Shown here: positions 17,421 to 28,088 of the stretch, in pieces | Layout of the letters: each line of letters opens with the position of its first letter | Position numbering within the stretch: the stretch's first letter is position 1 | Notes under the pieces: model-generated | What the model was told of the DNA's origin: nothing | The model's input: the letters and a program-made list of their open reading frames with translations, nothing else | Database searches by the model: none | Assembly (NCBI RefSeq): GCF_000813965.1 | Contig: NZ_JWLI01000013.1 | Location: forward strand, 62,001 to 126,000 | Length of the DNA: 64,000 nt | Source: Leisingera sp. ANG-M7 | GTDB taxonomy: Bacteria; Pseudomonadota; Alphaproteobacteria; Rhodobacterales; Rhodobacteraceae | Reading direction: 5' to 3' | Position numbers and translations under genes: made by a program

Positions 17421-18864
17421 CTAACCGTGATGCGCCGCCACGGTCTTCAGTTGCGAGAAACCGTAGAGCGCCTCAAACCCTTTTTCCCGCCCGTGGCCGG
17501 ATTTTCCGACCCCGCCAAACGGCAGCTCCACCCCGCCGCCGGCGCCGTAGTTGTTGAGGAACACCTGGCCCGCGCGCAGGCGTTTTGCCAGCCGCATCTG
17601 CCGCGCCCCGTCGCGGGTCCAGACGCTGGCGACCAGGCCATAGTCGGTGGCATTGGCAATCCGCAGTGCGTCCTCCTCGGTGTCAAAGGGGATCAGCACC
17701 TGCACCGGGCCAAAGATCTCTTCGCGCGCCAGCACGTGATCCTCCGGCACATCGGCAAACAGGGTGGGGCGCACATAGGCGCCGCTTTCCGGGGCGTGCT
17801 CCACTATTGCCCCTTGCGCCGCCACCGGCAGGTCCGCGCCTTGTTTCAGGTAGTCCTCGACAATCTGCTTCTGCCGGCTGGAAATCAGCGGCCCGACCCG
17901 CAGGTCCTCTGCCGCCGGCCCCACGGTCAGCGCGCCATAGACTGCAGCCATCCGTGCCTTCACGTCTTCATAAATCCTGCGCTGCACCAGGATGCGCGAG
18001 GAGGCGGAACAGGTCTGGCCCGCGTTCTGGATGCCGGCGTTCACCAAAAACGGCAGGGCGGCTTCCAGATCTGCGTCGTCGAACACCAGCTGCGGGGACT
18101 TGCCGCCCAGCTCCAGCGTCACCGGCACCACATTGGCGCCCGCCGCCTGCTGCACCAGCGCGCCGGTTCTGACCGACCCGGTAAAGGAGATGTGATGCAC
18201 GCCGGGATGCCCCGCCAGCGCCGCCCCGGCCTCTGCCCCCAGACCCGGCACCACGTTCAGCGCACCGGCGGGCAGCCCGGCCTCCATGGCGATATGGGCG
18301 AACGCCAGCGCGGTCAGGCAGGCCTCCTCCGCGGGTTTCAGCACGCAGGCGTTGCCCATTGCCAGCGCCGCCCCTACGGACCGGCCAATGATCTGCATCG
18401 GGTAATTCCAGGGCACGATATGCCCCGTCACCCCATGCGGCTCGCGCAGGGTATAGACGGTGTAGCCATCGAGATAGGGGATGGTCTCCCCCATCACCTT
18501 GTCCGCCGCGCCGCCGTAGAACTCGCAATAGCGCGCCAGCGCCACTGCGTCGGCGCGCGCCTGGGTCAGCGGCTTGCCCACGTCCATTGCCTCAATGGCG
18601 GCCAGCAGCTCCACCCGCTCCAGCACGAACTGGCCGATGCGGGTCAGGATGCGACCCCGCTCCAATGCGGTCATGCGGCCCCAGTCGCCGTCCAGCGCCG
18701 CCTCCGCCTCCAGCACTGCGGCCTCGATATCCGCCGCGCCGCCTCGGGGGATCTGGCAGATTTCGCTGCCGTCCGACGGGTTCACCAGCGGCAGAGTGCC
18801 GCCGCTGGCTGCGGGCAGCCACTTGCCGCCAATTAGGCAAAGCGCGGGATCGAACCAGAGGGGA

Positions 18865-18872
<8 letters not shown>
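17421..18872 (-). CDS. NAD(P)-dependent aldehyde dehydrogenase
   Basis: A 483-aa ALDH-superfamily enzyme. The ATG at 18872 follows AAAGGAG and opens MSDPLWFDPALCLIGGKW; the extension to 18926 lies in the ABC gene. Motifs are PWNYPMQI, the NAD loop FTGSVRTGALVQ, ELGGKSPQLVF with the general-base Glu, and NAGQTCSASSRI with the nucleophilic Cys. It resembles betaine-aldehyde/aminoaldehyde dehydrogenases, but the substrate is inferred only. It overlaps the ABC ATPase by eight bases and is the last gene of the transporter operon, so it probably oxidises an aldehyde from the imported compound. Confidence 0.9.
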
Positions 18873-20468
<1,596 letters not shown>

Positions 20469-20472
<4 letters not shown>

Positions 20473-21284
20473 GCGCGCGCCACCCTCAGTTTCGGATCCA
20501 GATAGTCGCGTAGGCCGTCACCCAGCAGGTTCAGCCCCAGCACAGTCAGGATGATTGCCATGCCGGGCACCAGGGCCAGATGCGGGGCAAAGCTGACCAT
20601 GGTCTGCGCATCGGCCAGCATCCGCCCCCAGCTGGGGGTGGGCGGCTGCGCGCCAAGGCCGACATAGCTGAGGCCCGCCTCCGCCAGGATGCCGAGCGAG
20701 AACTGGATGGTGCCCTGCACGATCAGGAGGTTCATCACATTGGGCAGGATATGCTCAGCCGAGATCCGCGCCGCACCCTTGCCCGCGACGCGGGCGGCCA
20801 GGATGAACTCGCGTTCCCACAGGGACAGCGCCGCGCCGCGGGTGATGCGGGCAAAGACGGGGATGTTGAAGATGCCGATGGCGATGATGGCGTTGACGGC
20901 TCCTGCGCCCAGAACGGCGGTGATCAGGATGGCGATCACCAGCGAGGGGAAGGCAAAGACCAGATCGTTGCCGCGCATGATCAATTCATCCAGCCACGAC
21001 CCCTTGCGCGCCGCGGCGGCCAGACCCAGCGGCACGCCTGCGCCCATGCCGATGCCGACGGCCACCAAGGCAACGGCGATGGAGGTGCGCGCGCCGACCA
21101 TGATCATCGACATGAGGTCGCGGCCGAAATGATCGGTGCCCAGCCAGTGCTGTGCATTGGGTGTCTGCAGTTTGGCCGGGATGTTCATCGCCGCGTGGTC
21201 AAATGGGGTCCAGATGAAAGACAGTGCCGCTAGTAGCAGCACCAGAGAGGACAGCACGGCGCCAAGGATCAGGTTGCGGGTCAT
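20469..21284 (-). CDS. ABC transporter permease (DppC type)
   Basis: The 271-aa inner-membrane protein begins at ATG 21284, which overlaps the upstream permease stop (ATGA); the longer frame to 21548 is a shadow. It has an N-terminal helix, then HWLGTDHFGRDLMSMIMVGARTS, the usual DppC/OppC opening, several membrane helices, and the EAA loop near AARVAGKGAARISAEHILPN. It pairs with the DppB-type permease to form the channel. Confidence 0.94.
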
Positions 21285-22228
21285 GTCCGGCTCCTGAGGC
21301 GCGGGTCCACCAGCGCATAGGCAAGGTCGACCAGGAAATTCACCGTGATGACGGCAAAGACCAAAAGCATCACCACTGATTCCACCACGATCAAATCGCG
21401 CGAGGAAATCGCCTGGAACACCAGCCGCCCGAGGCCGGGCAGGTAGAACACCTGTTCGATGATGATGGCGCCCGCCAGCAGGAAGGAGAACTGCAGCCCG
21501 ATGATGGTCAGCACCGGGATCAAGGCATTGCGTACCCCGTGCCGCCACAGCGCCTGACGGCGGCTGAGGCCCTTGGCGCGGGCGGTGCGCATGAAATCTT
21601 CACCCAGAATGTCCAAGAGGGCAGAGCGCATCACCCGCGTCAGGATCGCCGCCTGCGGCAGGGCCAGCGCGATGGCGGGCAGGGTGAGCGCATGGAGACC
21701 GGCCCACAGCCCCGTGTCCCAGCCCGGAAACCCGCCAGCACCGAACCAGCGCAGGTTGATGGCAAACACCAGCACCAGCATCATCGCAAACCAGAAGTTC
21801 GGCACCGCAACCCCCAGCTGGGTTGCCCCCATCACCGCCATGTCACCCGGCTTGCCGCGGCGGGCGGCGGCGTAAATGCCCGCGGGAAAGGCAATCAGGG
21901 TCGACAGCGTCAGCGCATAAAGCGCCAGCGGCAGCGACACCCAAAGCCGGTCGGCGATCATCCCTGCGACCGGCGTGCGGTAGGTATAGGAGGTGCCGAA
22001 ATCACCACTCAGCATCCCAGCGGCCCAGCTGAGGTAGCGGGCCAGTTTGCCCTGATCCAGCCCCAGCTCTGTCCGCAGTGCGGCGACGGTATCGGGCTGT
22101 GCATTGACCCCCAGCATGAAGGAAGCCGGATCACCCGGTGCCACCTCCACCACAAGGAAAATCACCAGCGAGGCAATAGCCAGGCTGAGAAACAGCGACA
22201 CTAGGCGTTTCAGGGCATAACGCAGCAT
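21281..22228 (-). CDS. ABC transporter permease (DppB type)
   Basis: A 315-aa protein with six predicted helices and the DppB features: MLRYALKRLVSLFLSLAIAS, EVAPGDPASFMLG, LGLDQGKLARYLSW and, at the C-terminus, ARAKGLSRRQALWRHGVRNALIP (EAA loop). I use ATG 22228 because dipeptide permeases start this way; a GTG at 22237 would add three residues, and neither has a strong ribosome-binding site. It is the first gene of the transporter operon, divergent from the AcuC-like gene. Confidence 0.93.
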   Translation of the reverse strand: MLRYALKRLVSLFLSLAIASLVIFLVVEVAPGDPASFMLGVNAQPDTVAALRTELGLDQGKLARYLSWAAGMLSGDFGTSYTYRTPVAGMIADRLWVSLPLALYALTLSTLIAFPAGIYAAARRGKPGDMAVMGATQLGVAVPNFWFAMMLVLVFAINLRWFGAGGFPGWDTGLWAGLHALTLPAIALALPQAAILTRVMRSALLDILGEDFMRTARAKGLSRRQALWRHGVRNALIPVLTIIGLQFSFLLAGAIIIEQVFYLPGLGRLVFQAISSRDLIVVESVVMLLVFAVITVNFLVDLAYALVDPRLRSRT

Positions 22229-22367
22229 GGCTGCCACGTTAGGAGCCGGCGGAGGACGGGTCTAGTCTGCGGCAGAACGAAACCGGAGAAGGCAGGCAAA
22301 AAGGCGCAACGTCAAAGGGTTGAGGTGTGCCCTTTGGCATCCGGCAGAAACCGGCTATCACTGGGCC

Positions 22368-23489
22368 ATGCTGTGCCGCCCCTTGTTCATCGGATCCGAA
22401 ATCTACCGCGGCTCCTCCTATGGCCGCACCCATCCCTTGCGGGTGCCGCGGGTCTCGACCGTGATGGACCTGTCGCGTGCGCTGGGCTGGCTGCCGGACG
22501 CGGTCTATGTAAACTCCCCCCGCGCCAAACCTGCGGCGCTGGCTGCGTGGCACACACCCGAATATATCGCTGCGCTGCAGGCCGCGGAGGCGGCGCAGGA
22601 GGTCAGTGCAAAAGTGCGCGCGCGGCATCATCTGGGCACGATTTCGAACCCTGTGTTCCCGGAAATCTTCCGCCGCCCGGCCACCGCCGCGGGCGGGTCG
22701 ATCCTGGCAGGGGAGCTGCTGGCGGATGGTGGCATTGTCTACAATCCGGCAGGCGGTACGCACCATGGGATGCCGGACCGCGCCAACGGGTTTTGCTATC
22801 TGAACGATCCGGTGCTGGCGATGCTGTCCCTGCGCCATCACGGCGCCCGGCGGATCGCATATGTGGACATCGACGCCCATCACGCCGACGGGGTGGAGCA
22901 TGGATTTGCCGGCGACGCCGATTTGCTGATGATCTCGGTGCATGAGGAAAACCTCTGGCCCAAGACCGGCACGCTGGCCGATGACGCGGGCGGATCAGCG
23001 CTGAACCTGCCGGTGCCGCGGGGCTTCAACGATGACGAGATGGCGCATATCCGCGACGCGCTGATCCTGCCCGCGGTTGAGGCGTTTGGCCCGGATGCCA
23101 TCGTGCTGCAATGCGGGGCGGATGCCGTCACCGAAGACCCGCTGCCGCATCTGGATCTGTCGAACAACGCCCATTGGGCGGTGGTGCGGGCGCTGATGGG
23201 AATGGCGCCGCGCTATCTGGTGCTGGGCGGCGGCGGCTATAATCCGTGGTCTGTGGGGCGGCTTTGGACCGGCGTCTGGGCTGCGCTGAACGGGTATAAG
23301 GTGCCGGAGAGGCTGCCTGCGGCAGGTGAGGCGGTACTGCGCGGGCTGGAGTTCAACGGCAACCGCCTGGGCCGCAACCCGCCGGAGCATTGGTTCACGA
23401 CGCTGCGTGACCAGCCGCGGGGCGGGGAAGTGCGGCAGGAAATCCGGGAGCGCGTGGCCTATCTGCGGAACAGGCGTTTCAAGGGTTAG
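22368..23489 (+). CDS. Class I HDAC/AcuC-like deacetylase
   Basis: The 373-aa protein is a Zn-dependent arginase-fold deacetylase. It has GGTHHGMPDRANGFCYLND (paired catalytic His), the metal ligands in VDIDAHHADGVEHGF, the third ligand Asp in QCGADAVTEDPL, and the catalytic-Tyr loop GGGGYNPWSVGRLW. All active-site residues are therefore present. It looks closer to AcuC and class I HDACs than to acetylpolyamine amidohydrolases, so the substrate could be an acetylated protein lysine or a small acetylated amine. It sits between the ABC permeases and the ion-channel gene, on the opposite strand to both. Confidence 0.9.
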   Translation: MLCRPLFIGSEIYRGSSYGRTHPLRVPRVSTVMDLSRALGWLPDAVYVNSPRAKPAALAAWHTPEYIAALQAAEAAQEVSAKVRARHHLGTISNPVFPEIFRRPATAAGGSILAGELLADGGIVYNPAGGTHHGMPDRANGFCYLNDPVLAMLSLRHHGARRIAYVDIDAHHADGVEHGFAGDADLLMISVHEENLWPKTGTLADDAGGSALNLPVPRGFNDDEMAHIRDALILPAVEAFGPDAIVLQCGADAVTEDPLPHLDLSNNAHWAVVRALMGMAPRYLVLGGGGYNPWSVGRLWTGVWAALNGYKVPERLPAAGEAVLRGLEFNGNRLGRNPPEHWFTTLRDQPRGGEVRQEIRERVAYLRNRRFKG

Positions 23490-23528
23490 CGCGGTATCAG
23501 CGGAATGCCAGGCGCAGACCGCACCTCA

Positions 23529-24611
23529 TTAAGATGTGACCAGGAACTTCAGCACTGCAAAGCCGACGATGGCCGCATAGCCGATGGGGTAGATCCACTT
23601 CAGCGCGTAGTTGTCGAGCTTCCGGGCCAGGGTCTCGCGCCCGGCCAGTTTAAGCCGGCGCAGCACCACATTGAAGACAATGACCGCACCGGTGGCAAGG
23701 AACATCCATTGCAGGACGAAATCAAGAAAGGTCAGGTATCCCAGCTTGGGCAGGTCCGCCGAAATCGCCCAGTTGAACGCCACAAAGACCAGCAGGTTCG
23801 CCCCCGAGATTTCGATCCGCTTGCGGTACTCGTCGAGGAAAAAGACCGACCAGCTGACGGCGATCAGCACGAGCATGGGGAGAAATACCCGGATCAGGTA
23901 GTAAGTGATGTGCCTGCTGCCCTCGAACACCAGCGTGATCTGGTCGCTGTCGTTCCCTGAAATCCCTTCGGCATTGGATTTGACCAGGCGTGCATTGCCA
24001 AGGATCCATTCCTCCTCGCCCAGCAGCCCGCCCAGCCCGGAATAGTCGTTCAGAGGGTGGTAGCGCACAAATTCCGCAGGCAGAACTGAGGCAACCTCGA
24101 ATTGAAACCGCTGGGTGTCGAACGGGTATTTTCTGAAATCGAAATACGGGGCCTGCAGCGTCAGCGACGACTTTTCGACATAAACCACATGGCCGTCAGA
24201 GCGGACCCCGGCCGCGGATTGGTGGATCCAGCGGTTGGATTGCTGGTTCTGGATCACGAACACCGGGATGACAGCGCCGGCGGACTTGGCGTATTCCGCC
24301 AGGGCGTCGGGTTGGAAAATGCGGTAATTCCGCCCGAACGCGCCGGGATCAAAAGCCAGGGCCGGGTCTGTCCATTCGGCCCGGATGACCGCAACTGCAC
24401 CATAATTTTCGGCTTTCTGGTCGACGTTGACGATCTGGTCGATCTTGATGCCAATGCCCACTTCCAGCGGTGTTTCCGGTGTACCGGTCAGACCTTCCAG
24501 GCTGCCTGAAAGCTCCGCCTGTGCGCTGGCGGTGCAGGCAAGGCAGGCAACACAAACCGCGGCCAGAGCCATAAGGCGGATGAGGGGCTGGAAGATACCG
24601 GAAACAATCAT
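23529..24611 (-). CDS. Pentameric ligand-gated ion channel homologue (GLIC/ELIC family)
   Basis: A 360-aa membrane protein. The ATG at 24611 gives an N-terminal hydrophobic signal region, then a beta-rich extracellular domain of about 200 residues containing the Cys-loop family motif YPFDTQRFQFEV, here without the loop cysteines as in bacteria. Four membrane helices follow; M2 runs from EISGANLLVFVAFNW to SADLPKLGYLT, matching GLIC's pore helix and M2-M3 loop. Prokaryotic members are cation channels gated by protons or primary amines. It converges on the AcuC-like gene and follows the solute-binding protein gene, separated by a terminator. Confidence 0.92.
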   Translation of the reverse strand: MIVSGIFQPLIRLMALAAVCVACLACTASAQAELSGSLEGLTGTPETPLEVGIGIKIDQIVNVDQKAENYGAVAVIRAEWTDPALAFDPGAFGRNYRIFQPDALAEYAKSAGAVIPVFVIQNQQSNRWIHQSAAGVRSDGHVVYVEKSSLTLQAPYFDFRKYPFDTQRFQFEVASVLPAEFVRYHPLNDYSGLGGLLGEEEWILGNARLVKSNAEGISGNDSDQITLVFEGSRHITYYLIRVFLPMLVLIAVSWSVFFLDEYRKRIEISGANLLVFVAFNWAISADLPKLGYLTFLDFVLQWMFLATGAVIVFNVVLRRLKLAGRETLARKLDNYALKWIYPIGYAAIVGFAVLKFLVTS

Positions 24612-24637
24612 ACTCAAGCTGCAATTCACAAGGGAAA

Positions 24638-24668
24638 CCGCGAAGCCCGGCCAGCGAGGGCTTCGCGG
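24638..24668 (-). terminator. Intrinsic terminator after the solute-binding protein gene
   Basis: A perfect 11-bp stem, CCGCGAAGCCC/GGGCTTCGCGG, with a nine-base loop is followed on the minus strand by TTTCCCTT. It lies between the SBP stop (24677) and the channel start (24611), and could uncouple or attenuate transcription of the channel gene. Confidence 0.7.
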
Positions 24669-24676
24669 CGGTACTG

Positions 24677-26155
24677 TTACTCCGCCCAGCTGAGTGCGCT
24701 GAGGTCGATGGCGGCAGTGGGCGCGTTTTCCCACAACCCCTGCAGCCCGGCCTTGGCCACACCCAGCTTGGCCAGCTGGAACAGGTAGCCGTTCACATAA
24801 TCCGCCGCGATCATCTCCTGCGCCTCTTGCAGGATGGCGGTGCGGGCCTCCGGGTCGGTGGTGGTATTCAGCGTCGTCATCAGCTCCTGAAACGGCTTGC
24901 TGTCATACTGGAAGTAATAGTCTGGCCGGGCATAGATGCCGATGTCCATCGGCTCGGTATGGCTGATGATCGTGAGGCCGAAACTTTTGCCGCGGAACAC
25001 GCTTTCCAGCCATTGCGCCCATTCCACGTTGATGATCTCGGCCTTGATCCCGACTGCCGCCAGCTGTGCGGCAACAATCTCGCCTCCGCGACGGGCATAG
25101 GATGGCGGCGGCAGGTGCAGGGTGGTCTCGAACCCGTCCGGGAAACCCGCCTCGGCCAGCAGCGCCTTGGCCTGTTCCGGGTCATAAGAGGAGCCCCCGG
25201 TCAGATCCTTGTACGCTGGGTTGTGCGGCGCGAAATGGGTGCCGATCGGGGTGCCGTAGCCGAACATGGCACCGTCGATGATCGCCTGCCGGTCGATCGC
25301 ATGGGCCATGGCCTGCCGCACCCGGATGTCATCAAACGGCGGCTGCTTATTGTTGGTGGACAGGATCGTTTCGCCCTCGGTGGAGCCGACCAGCACCTGA
25401 AACCGCGGATCGGCGTCAAACTGGGGCAGGTTCTCCGGCGCCGGGAAATTGTCGAAGGCGTCGATATCCTCTGCCATCATCGCAGCGAACGCCGCGGTCG
25501 GGTCGGAGATGAACTTGAAGGTGGCAGAGGCCAGCGCTGGCTGTTCGCCCCAGTAGTCCGGGTTGCGCGCCAGCGTGATACGGTCGCCCTGCACCCATTC
25601 CTGGAAGGTATAGGCGCCGGTGCCGATGGGATTGGTCTTGATGTCTCCGATGCTTTCCGGTGCGACGATCACTGCATCGCCCCAGGCGAGGTTGAACAGC
25701 AGGCTGCCGTTTGGCGCCTCCAGCGTAATCTGCACCGTCTGCGGGTCTACCGCTTCCACCGCTGTGATCCCATCAAACAGCGCCTTCTGGGCATTGGTGC
25801 TGTCCTCCGCCCGGGCGCGGTCGAGAGAGAATTTCACGTCCGCCGCATCCATCGCGCTGCCGTCGTGAAAGGTCACGCCCTCGCGCAATTTGAATGTATA
25901 GACAATGCCGTCCCCGGAAATTTCCCAGCTCTCCGCCAGCCCGGGCACCACGGAGCCATCGCCCATGAAGCGCGTCAGCCCCTCAAAGATGTTGCTGTAG
26001 ACCACCGAGTCGATGGCCTGCGCCGCGGCGCTGGTCGGGTCCAGATGCGGCGGTTCCAGCTGCAGGCCGATGGTGACGCTGTCCTTGGCCCAGGCGCCGC
26101 CCGCCACCAGCGCCAGCGCGGAACTGGCGGCAAAAACAAAGGATCTGAAACCCAT
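24677..26155 (-). CDS. ABC transporter substrate-binding protein (family 5, peptide/nickel type)
   Basis: The 492-aa periplasmic protein starts at ATG 26155, with GGGAG eight bases upstream, and has a signal peptide ending near AWAKDS. It shows the SBP family-5 landmarks: LEPPHLDPTSA, IFEGLTRF, YTFKLREGVTFHDGSAMDAADVKFSLDRA, NPIGTGAYTFQEW, RVRQAMAHAIDRQAI and LLAEAGFPDGFETTL. It is the likely receptor for the permease/ATPase operon 2.4 kb downstream, despite the AcuC-like and channel genes in between. The ligand, usually peptide, nickel or opine, cannot be told from sequence. Confidence 0.93.
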   Translation of the reverse strand: MGFRSFVFAASSALALVAGGAWAKDSVTIGLQLEPPHLDPTSAAAQAIDSVVYSNIFEGLTRFMGDGSVVPGLAESWEISGDGIVYTFKLREGVTFHDGSAMDAADVKFSLDRARAEDSTNAQKALFDGITAVEAVDPQTVQITLEAPNGSLLFNLAWGDAVIVAPESIGDIKTNPIGTGAYTFQEWVQGDRITLARNPDYWGEQPALASATFKFISDPTAAFAAMMAEDIDAFDNFPAPENLPQFDADPRFQVLVGSTEGETILSTNNKQPPFDDIRVRQAMAHAIDRQAIIDGAMFGYGTPIGTHFAPHNPAYKDLTGGSSYDPEQAKALLAEAGFPDGFETTLHLPPPSYARRGGEIVAAQLAAVGIKAEIINVEWAQWLESVFRGKSFGLTIISHTEPMDIGIYARPDYYFQYDSKPFQELMTTLNTTTDPEARTAILQEAQEMIAADYVNGYLFQLAKLGVAKAGLQGLWENAPTAAIDLSALSWAE

Positions 26156-26203
26156 CTGAAATCTCCCTGTGTGCAATCTGCGGGCCTGAAAACGGCGCCT
26201 ATT

Positions 26204-26217
26204 GGAAACGAGTTTCC
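26204..26217. promoter_or_regulatory. Inverted repeat GGAAAC-GA-GTTTCC (candidate operator)
   Basis: Perfect 6-bp arms with a 2-bp centre lie 49 bases upstream of the SBP start and 105 bases upstream of panB. The short, compact symmetry resembles LacI/GalR-family operators (GAAAC..GTTTC). No regulator of that family is encoded in the window. Confidence 0.35.
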
Positions 26218-26321
26218 CTGTTTCCCGTGCGTAATCAAGGCCGGGCGGCATTTCGCGCACTGGAAGCACGCGGCGTTAATTGGTAATCCGTGTCCACTTA
26301 CGAACCGCGGACAGGACAGCC

Positions 26322-27152
26322 ATGAGCGCGACAGCCAAGAAACAGGCGCCCAACGCCGAAGACATCCGTGCCCGCAAGGGCGGCACCCCATTGGTGAGCC
26401 TGACGGCCTATACCACGCCGATGGCGCGGCTGATGGACAAGCATTGCGACTTCGTGCTGGTCGGCGACAGCGTCGGCATGGTGCTGCACGGGCTGACCTC
26501 CACGCTGGGCGTGACGATGGAAATGATGATCCTGCACGGCCAGGCGGTTGCGCGCGGTCTGAGCCAGGCGATGCTGGTCATCGATATGCCCTTCGGCTCC
26601 TACGAGGAAGGCCCGCAGCAGGCGTTCCGCAACGCCGCGCGGCTGATGGCGGAAACCGGCTGCGCCGCGGTCAAGCTGGAAGGCGGCGTCGAGATGGCCG
26701 AAACCATCCGCTTTTTGGTCAAGCGCGGCATCCCGGTGATGGCCCACATCGGCCTGACGCCGCAGTCGATCAACACCCTGGGCGGCTACAAGGTGCAGGG
26801 CCGCGATGCGCAAGGCGACGCCGTGCTGGCCGATGCCCGCGCGGTGGCAGATGCCGGAGCGTTTTCCGTGGTGCTGGAGAAGGTGCCGCAGAAACTGGCC
26901 GACAAGATTACCGCAGAGGTCGCAATTCCCACCATCGGCATCGGTGCCAGCGCCGGCTGTGACGGGCAGATCCTGGTGGTTGATGACATGCTGGGCTTCT
27001 TCACCGCCTTCAAACCGAAATTTGTCAAACGCTACACTGACCTTGGCCCGCTGGCAGAGGCCGGGATTGCCGAATACGCCGCCGAAGTGCGCGCCCGCAG
27101 CTTCCCCGCGGCAGAGCACGTCTTTGCCGATCAAGCGCCCTCCAAAGGATGA
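26322..27152 (+). CDS. panB: 3-methyl-2-oxobutanoate hydroxymethyltransferase (PanB)
   Basis: PanB makes ketopantoate, the first step to pantothenate and CoA. The ATG at 26322 follows AGGACAGCC and opens [10 protein letters not shown]; the extension to 26280 is not family-like. The 276-aa TIM-barrel shows [30 protein letters not shown] with the Mg ligand Asp, [16 protein letters not shown] and [17 protein letters not shown]. It overlaps or abuts panC, forming a panBC operon, and is divergent from the SBP gene. Confidence 0.96.
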   Translation: MSATAKKQAPNAEDIRARKGGTPLVSLTAYTTPMARLMDKHCDFVLVGDSVGMVLHGLTSTLGVTMEMMILHGQAVARGLSQAMLVIDMPFGSYEEGPQQAFRNAARLMAETGCAAVKLEGGVEMAETIRFLVKRGIPVMAHIGLTPQSINTLGGYKVQGRDAQGDAVLADARAVADAGAFSVVLEKVPQKLADKITAEVAIPTIGIGASAGCDGQILVVDDMLGFFTAFKPKFVKRYTDLGPLAEAGIAEYAAEVRARSFPAAEHVFADQAPSKG

Positions 27153-27160
27153 GTGCCGGC

Positions 27161-28021
27161 ATGACCGCCCCGATCCTCCGCCGCCTGCCAGACCTGCGCG
27201 CCAAGACAGGTGAATGGCGCCGCAACGGTGAAACCATCGGTCTGGTGCCGACCATGGGCGCGCTGCACGCCGGCCATCTGTCGCTGGTGGAGGCCGCCAA
27301 ACAGGCTTGCGACCGCGTGATCGTGACCATCTTCGTGAATCCCAAGCAGTTCAACAACCCGGAGGATCTGGCGAACTATCCGCGCACCGAGAACGAGGAC
27401 GCGGAAAAGCTTGCCCCCTACGGTGTTGACCTGATCTATGTGCCGGACCCGGACCAGATCTACCCCGACGGCTATGCCACCAATGTTTCTGTTGGCGGCA
27501 GCATCACCGCGGTGATGGAAGGCCCCTTCCGCCCCGGACATTTCGATGGCGTGGCAACGGTGGTTGCCAAGCTGTTCCTGCAGACCAGCGCGGACAAGGC
27601 GTTCTTTGGCCAGAAGGACTATCAGCAGCTGATGGTGGTGACCCGCATGGCCCGTGATCTGGACATCCCGATTGAGGTCATTGGCTGCGAAACTGTGCGC
27701 GAGCCGTCGGGCCTCGCCATGTCCTCGCGCAATCTGCGCCTGTCGGAGGAGGCTTTGGCCAAGGCTGCGGCGTTGAATGCGGCCATGCGCGAAGCCGCCG
27801 CCAAGGCATCGGAGGGCGACTCCTGGGCGCCGCTGGAGGCCGCCGCGCGGCAGGCACTGGCTGAGGCAGGGTTTGGTGATGTGGAATATTTCGACCTGCG
27901 CTGCGCCGAAACGCTGGAGGCGCTGGACACTCCAACCCGTCCGGCACGCCTGCTGGCCGCGGCCTGGATGGATGGCATCCGCCTGATCGACAATATCGCA
28001 GTATCCAAACTAAAATTTTAG
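27161..28021 (+). CDS. panC: Pantothenate synthetase (PanC)
   Basis: PanC joins pantoate and beta-alanine with ATP. The sequence has GLVPTMGALHAGHLSLVEAA (HIGH-like nucleotide site), VSIFVNPKQF-type TIFVNPKQFNNPEDLANYPR, FFGQKDYQQLMV and REPSGLAMSSRNLRLS (KMSKS-like). Two starts are possible: ATG 27161 (MTAPILRRLPDL, with AAAGGA 11 bases upstream) and ATG 27149, which overlaps the panB stop but lies directly after AAAGG. I prefer 27161. Confidence 0.95.
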   Translation: MTAPILRRLPDLRAKTGEWRRNGETIGLVPTMGALHAGHLSLVEAAKQACDRVIVTIFVNPKQFNNPEDLANYPRTENEDAEKLAPYGVDLIYVPDPDQIYPDGYATNVSVGGSITAVMEGPFRPGHFDGVATVVAKLFLQTSADKAFFGQKDYQQLMVVTRMARDLDIPIEVIGCETVREPSGLAMSSRNLRLSEEALAKAAALNAAMREAAAKASEGDSWAPLEAAARQALAEAGFGDVEYFDLRCAETLEALDTPTRPARLLAAAWMDGIRLIDNIAVSKLKF

Positions 28022-28088
28022 TAGGGGCTGGTAGCGGTAGCACCTTTGCGTTTATTGTCCCCGGTCAGAGGAGACTGGAGGGCAGCCG

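Noticed and set aside
17427-18836. 469-codon plus-strand frame opposite the aldehyde dehydrogenase
   Set aside because: Fully antisense to an ALDH with all catalytic motifs, and the translation is low-complexity Arg/His/Gln-rich.
22368-23489. Calling the deacetylase an acetylpolyamine amidohydrolase
   Set aside because: The motif set (QCGADAVTEDPL, GGGGYNPWSVGRLW, THPLRVPRV) is nearer to AcuC/class I HDAC, so the narrower name is not supported.
24827-26962. 711-codon plus-strand frame spanning the SBP gene and part of panB
   Set aside because: It crosses two good genes, one of them on the same strand in another frame, and has no family pattern.
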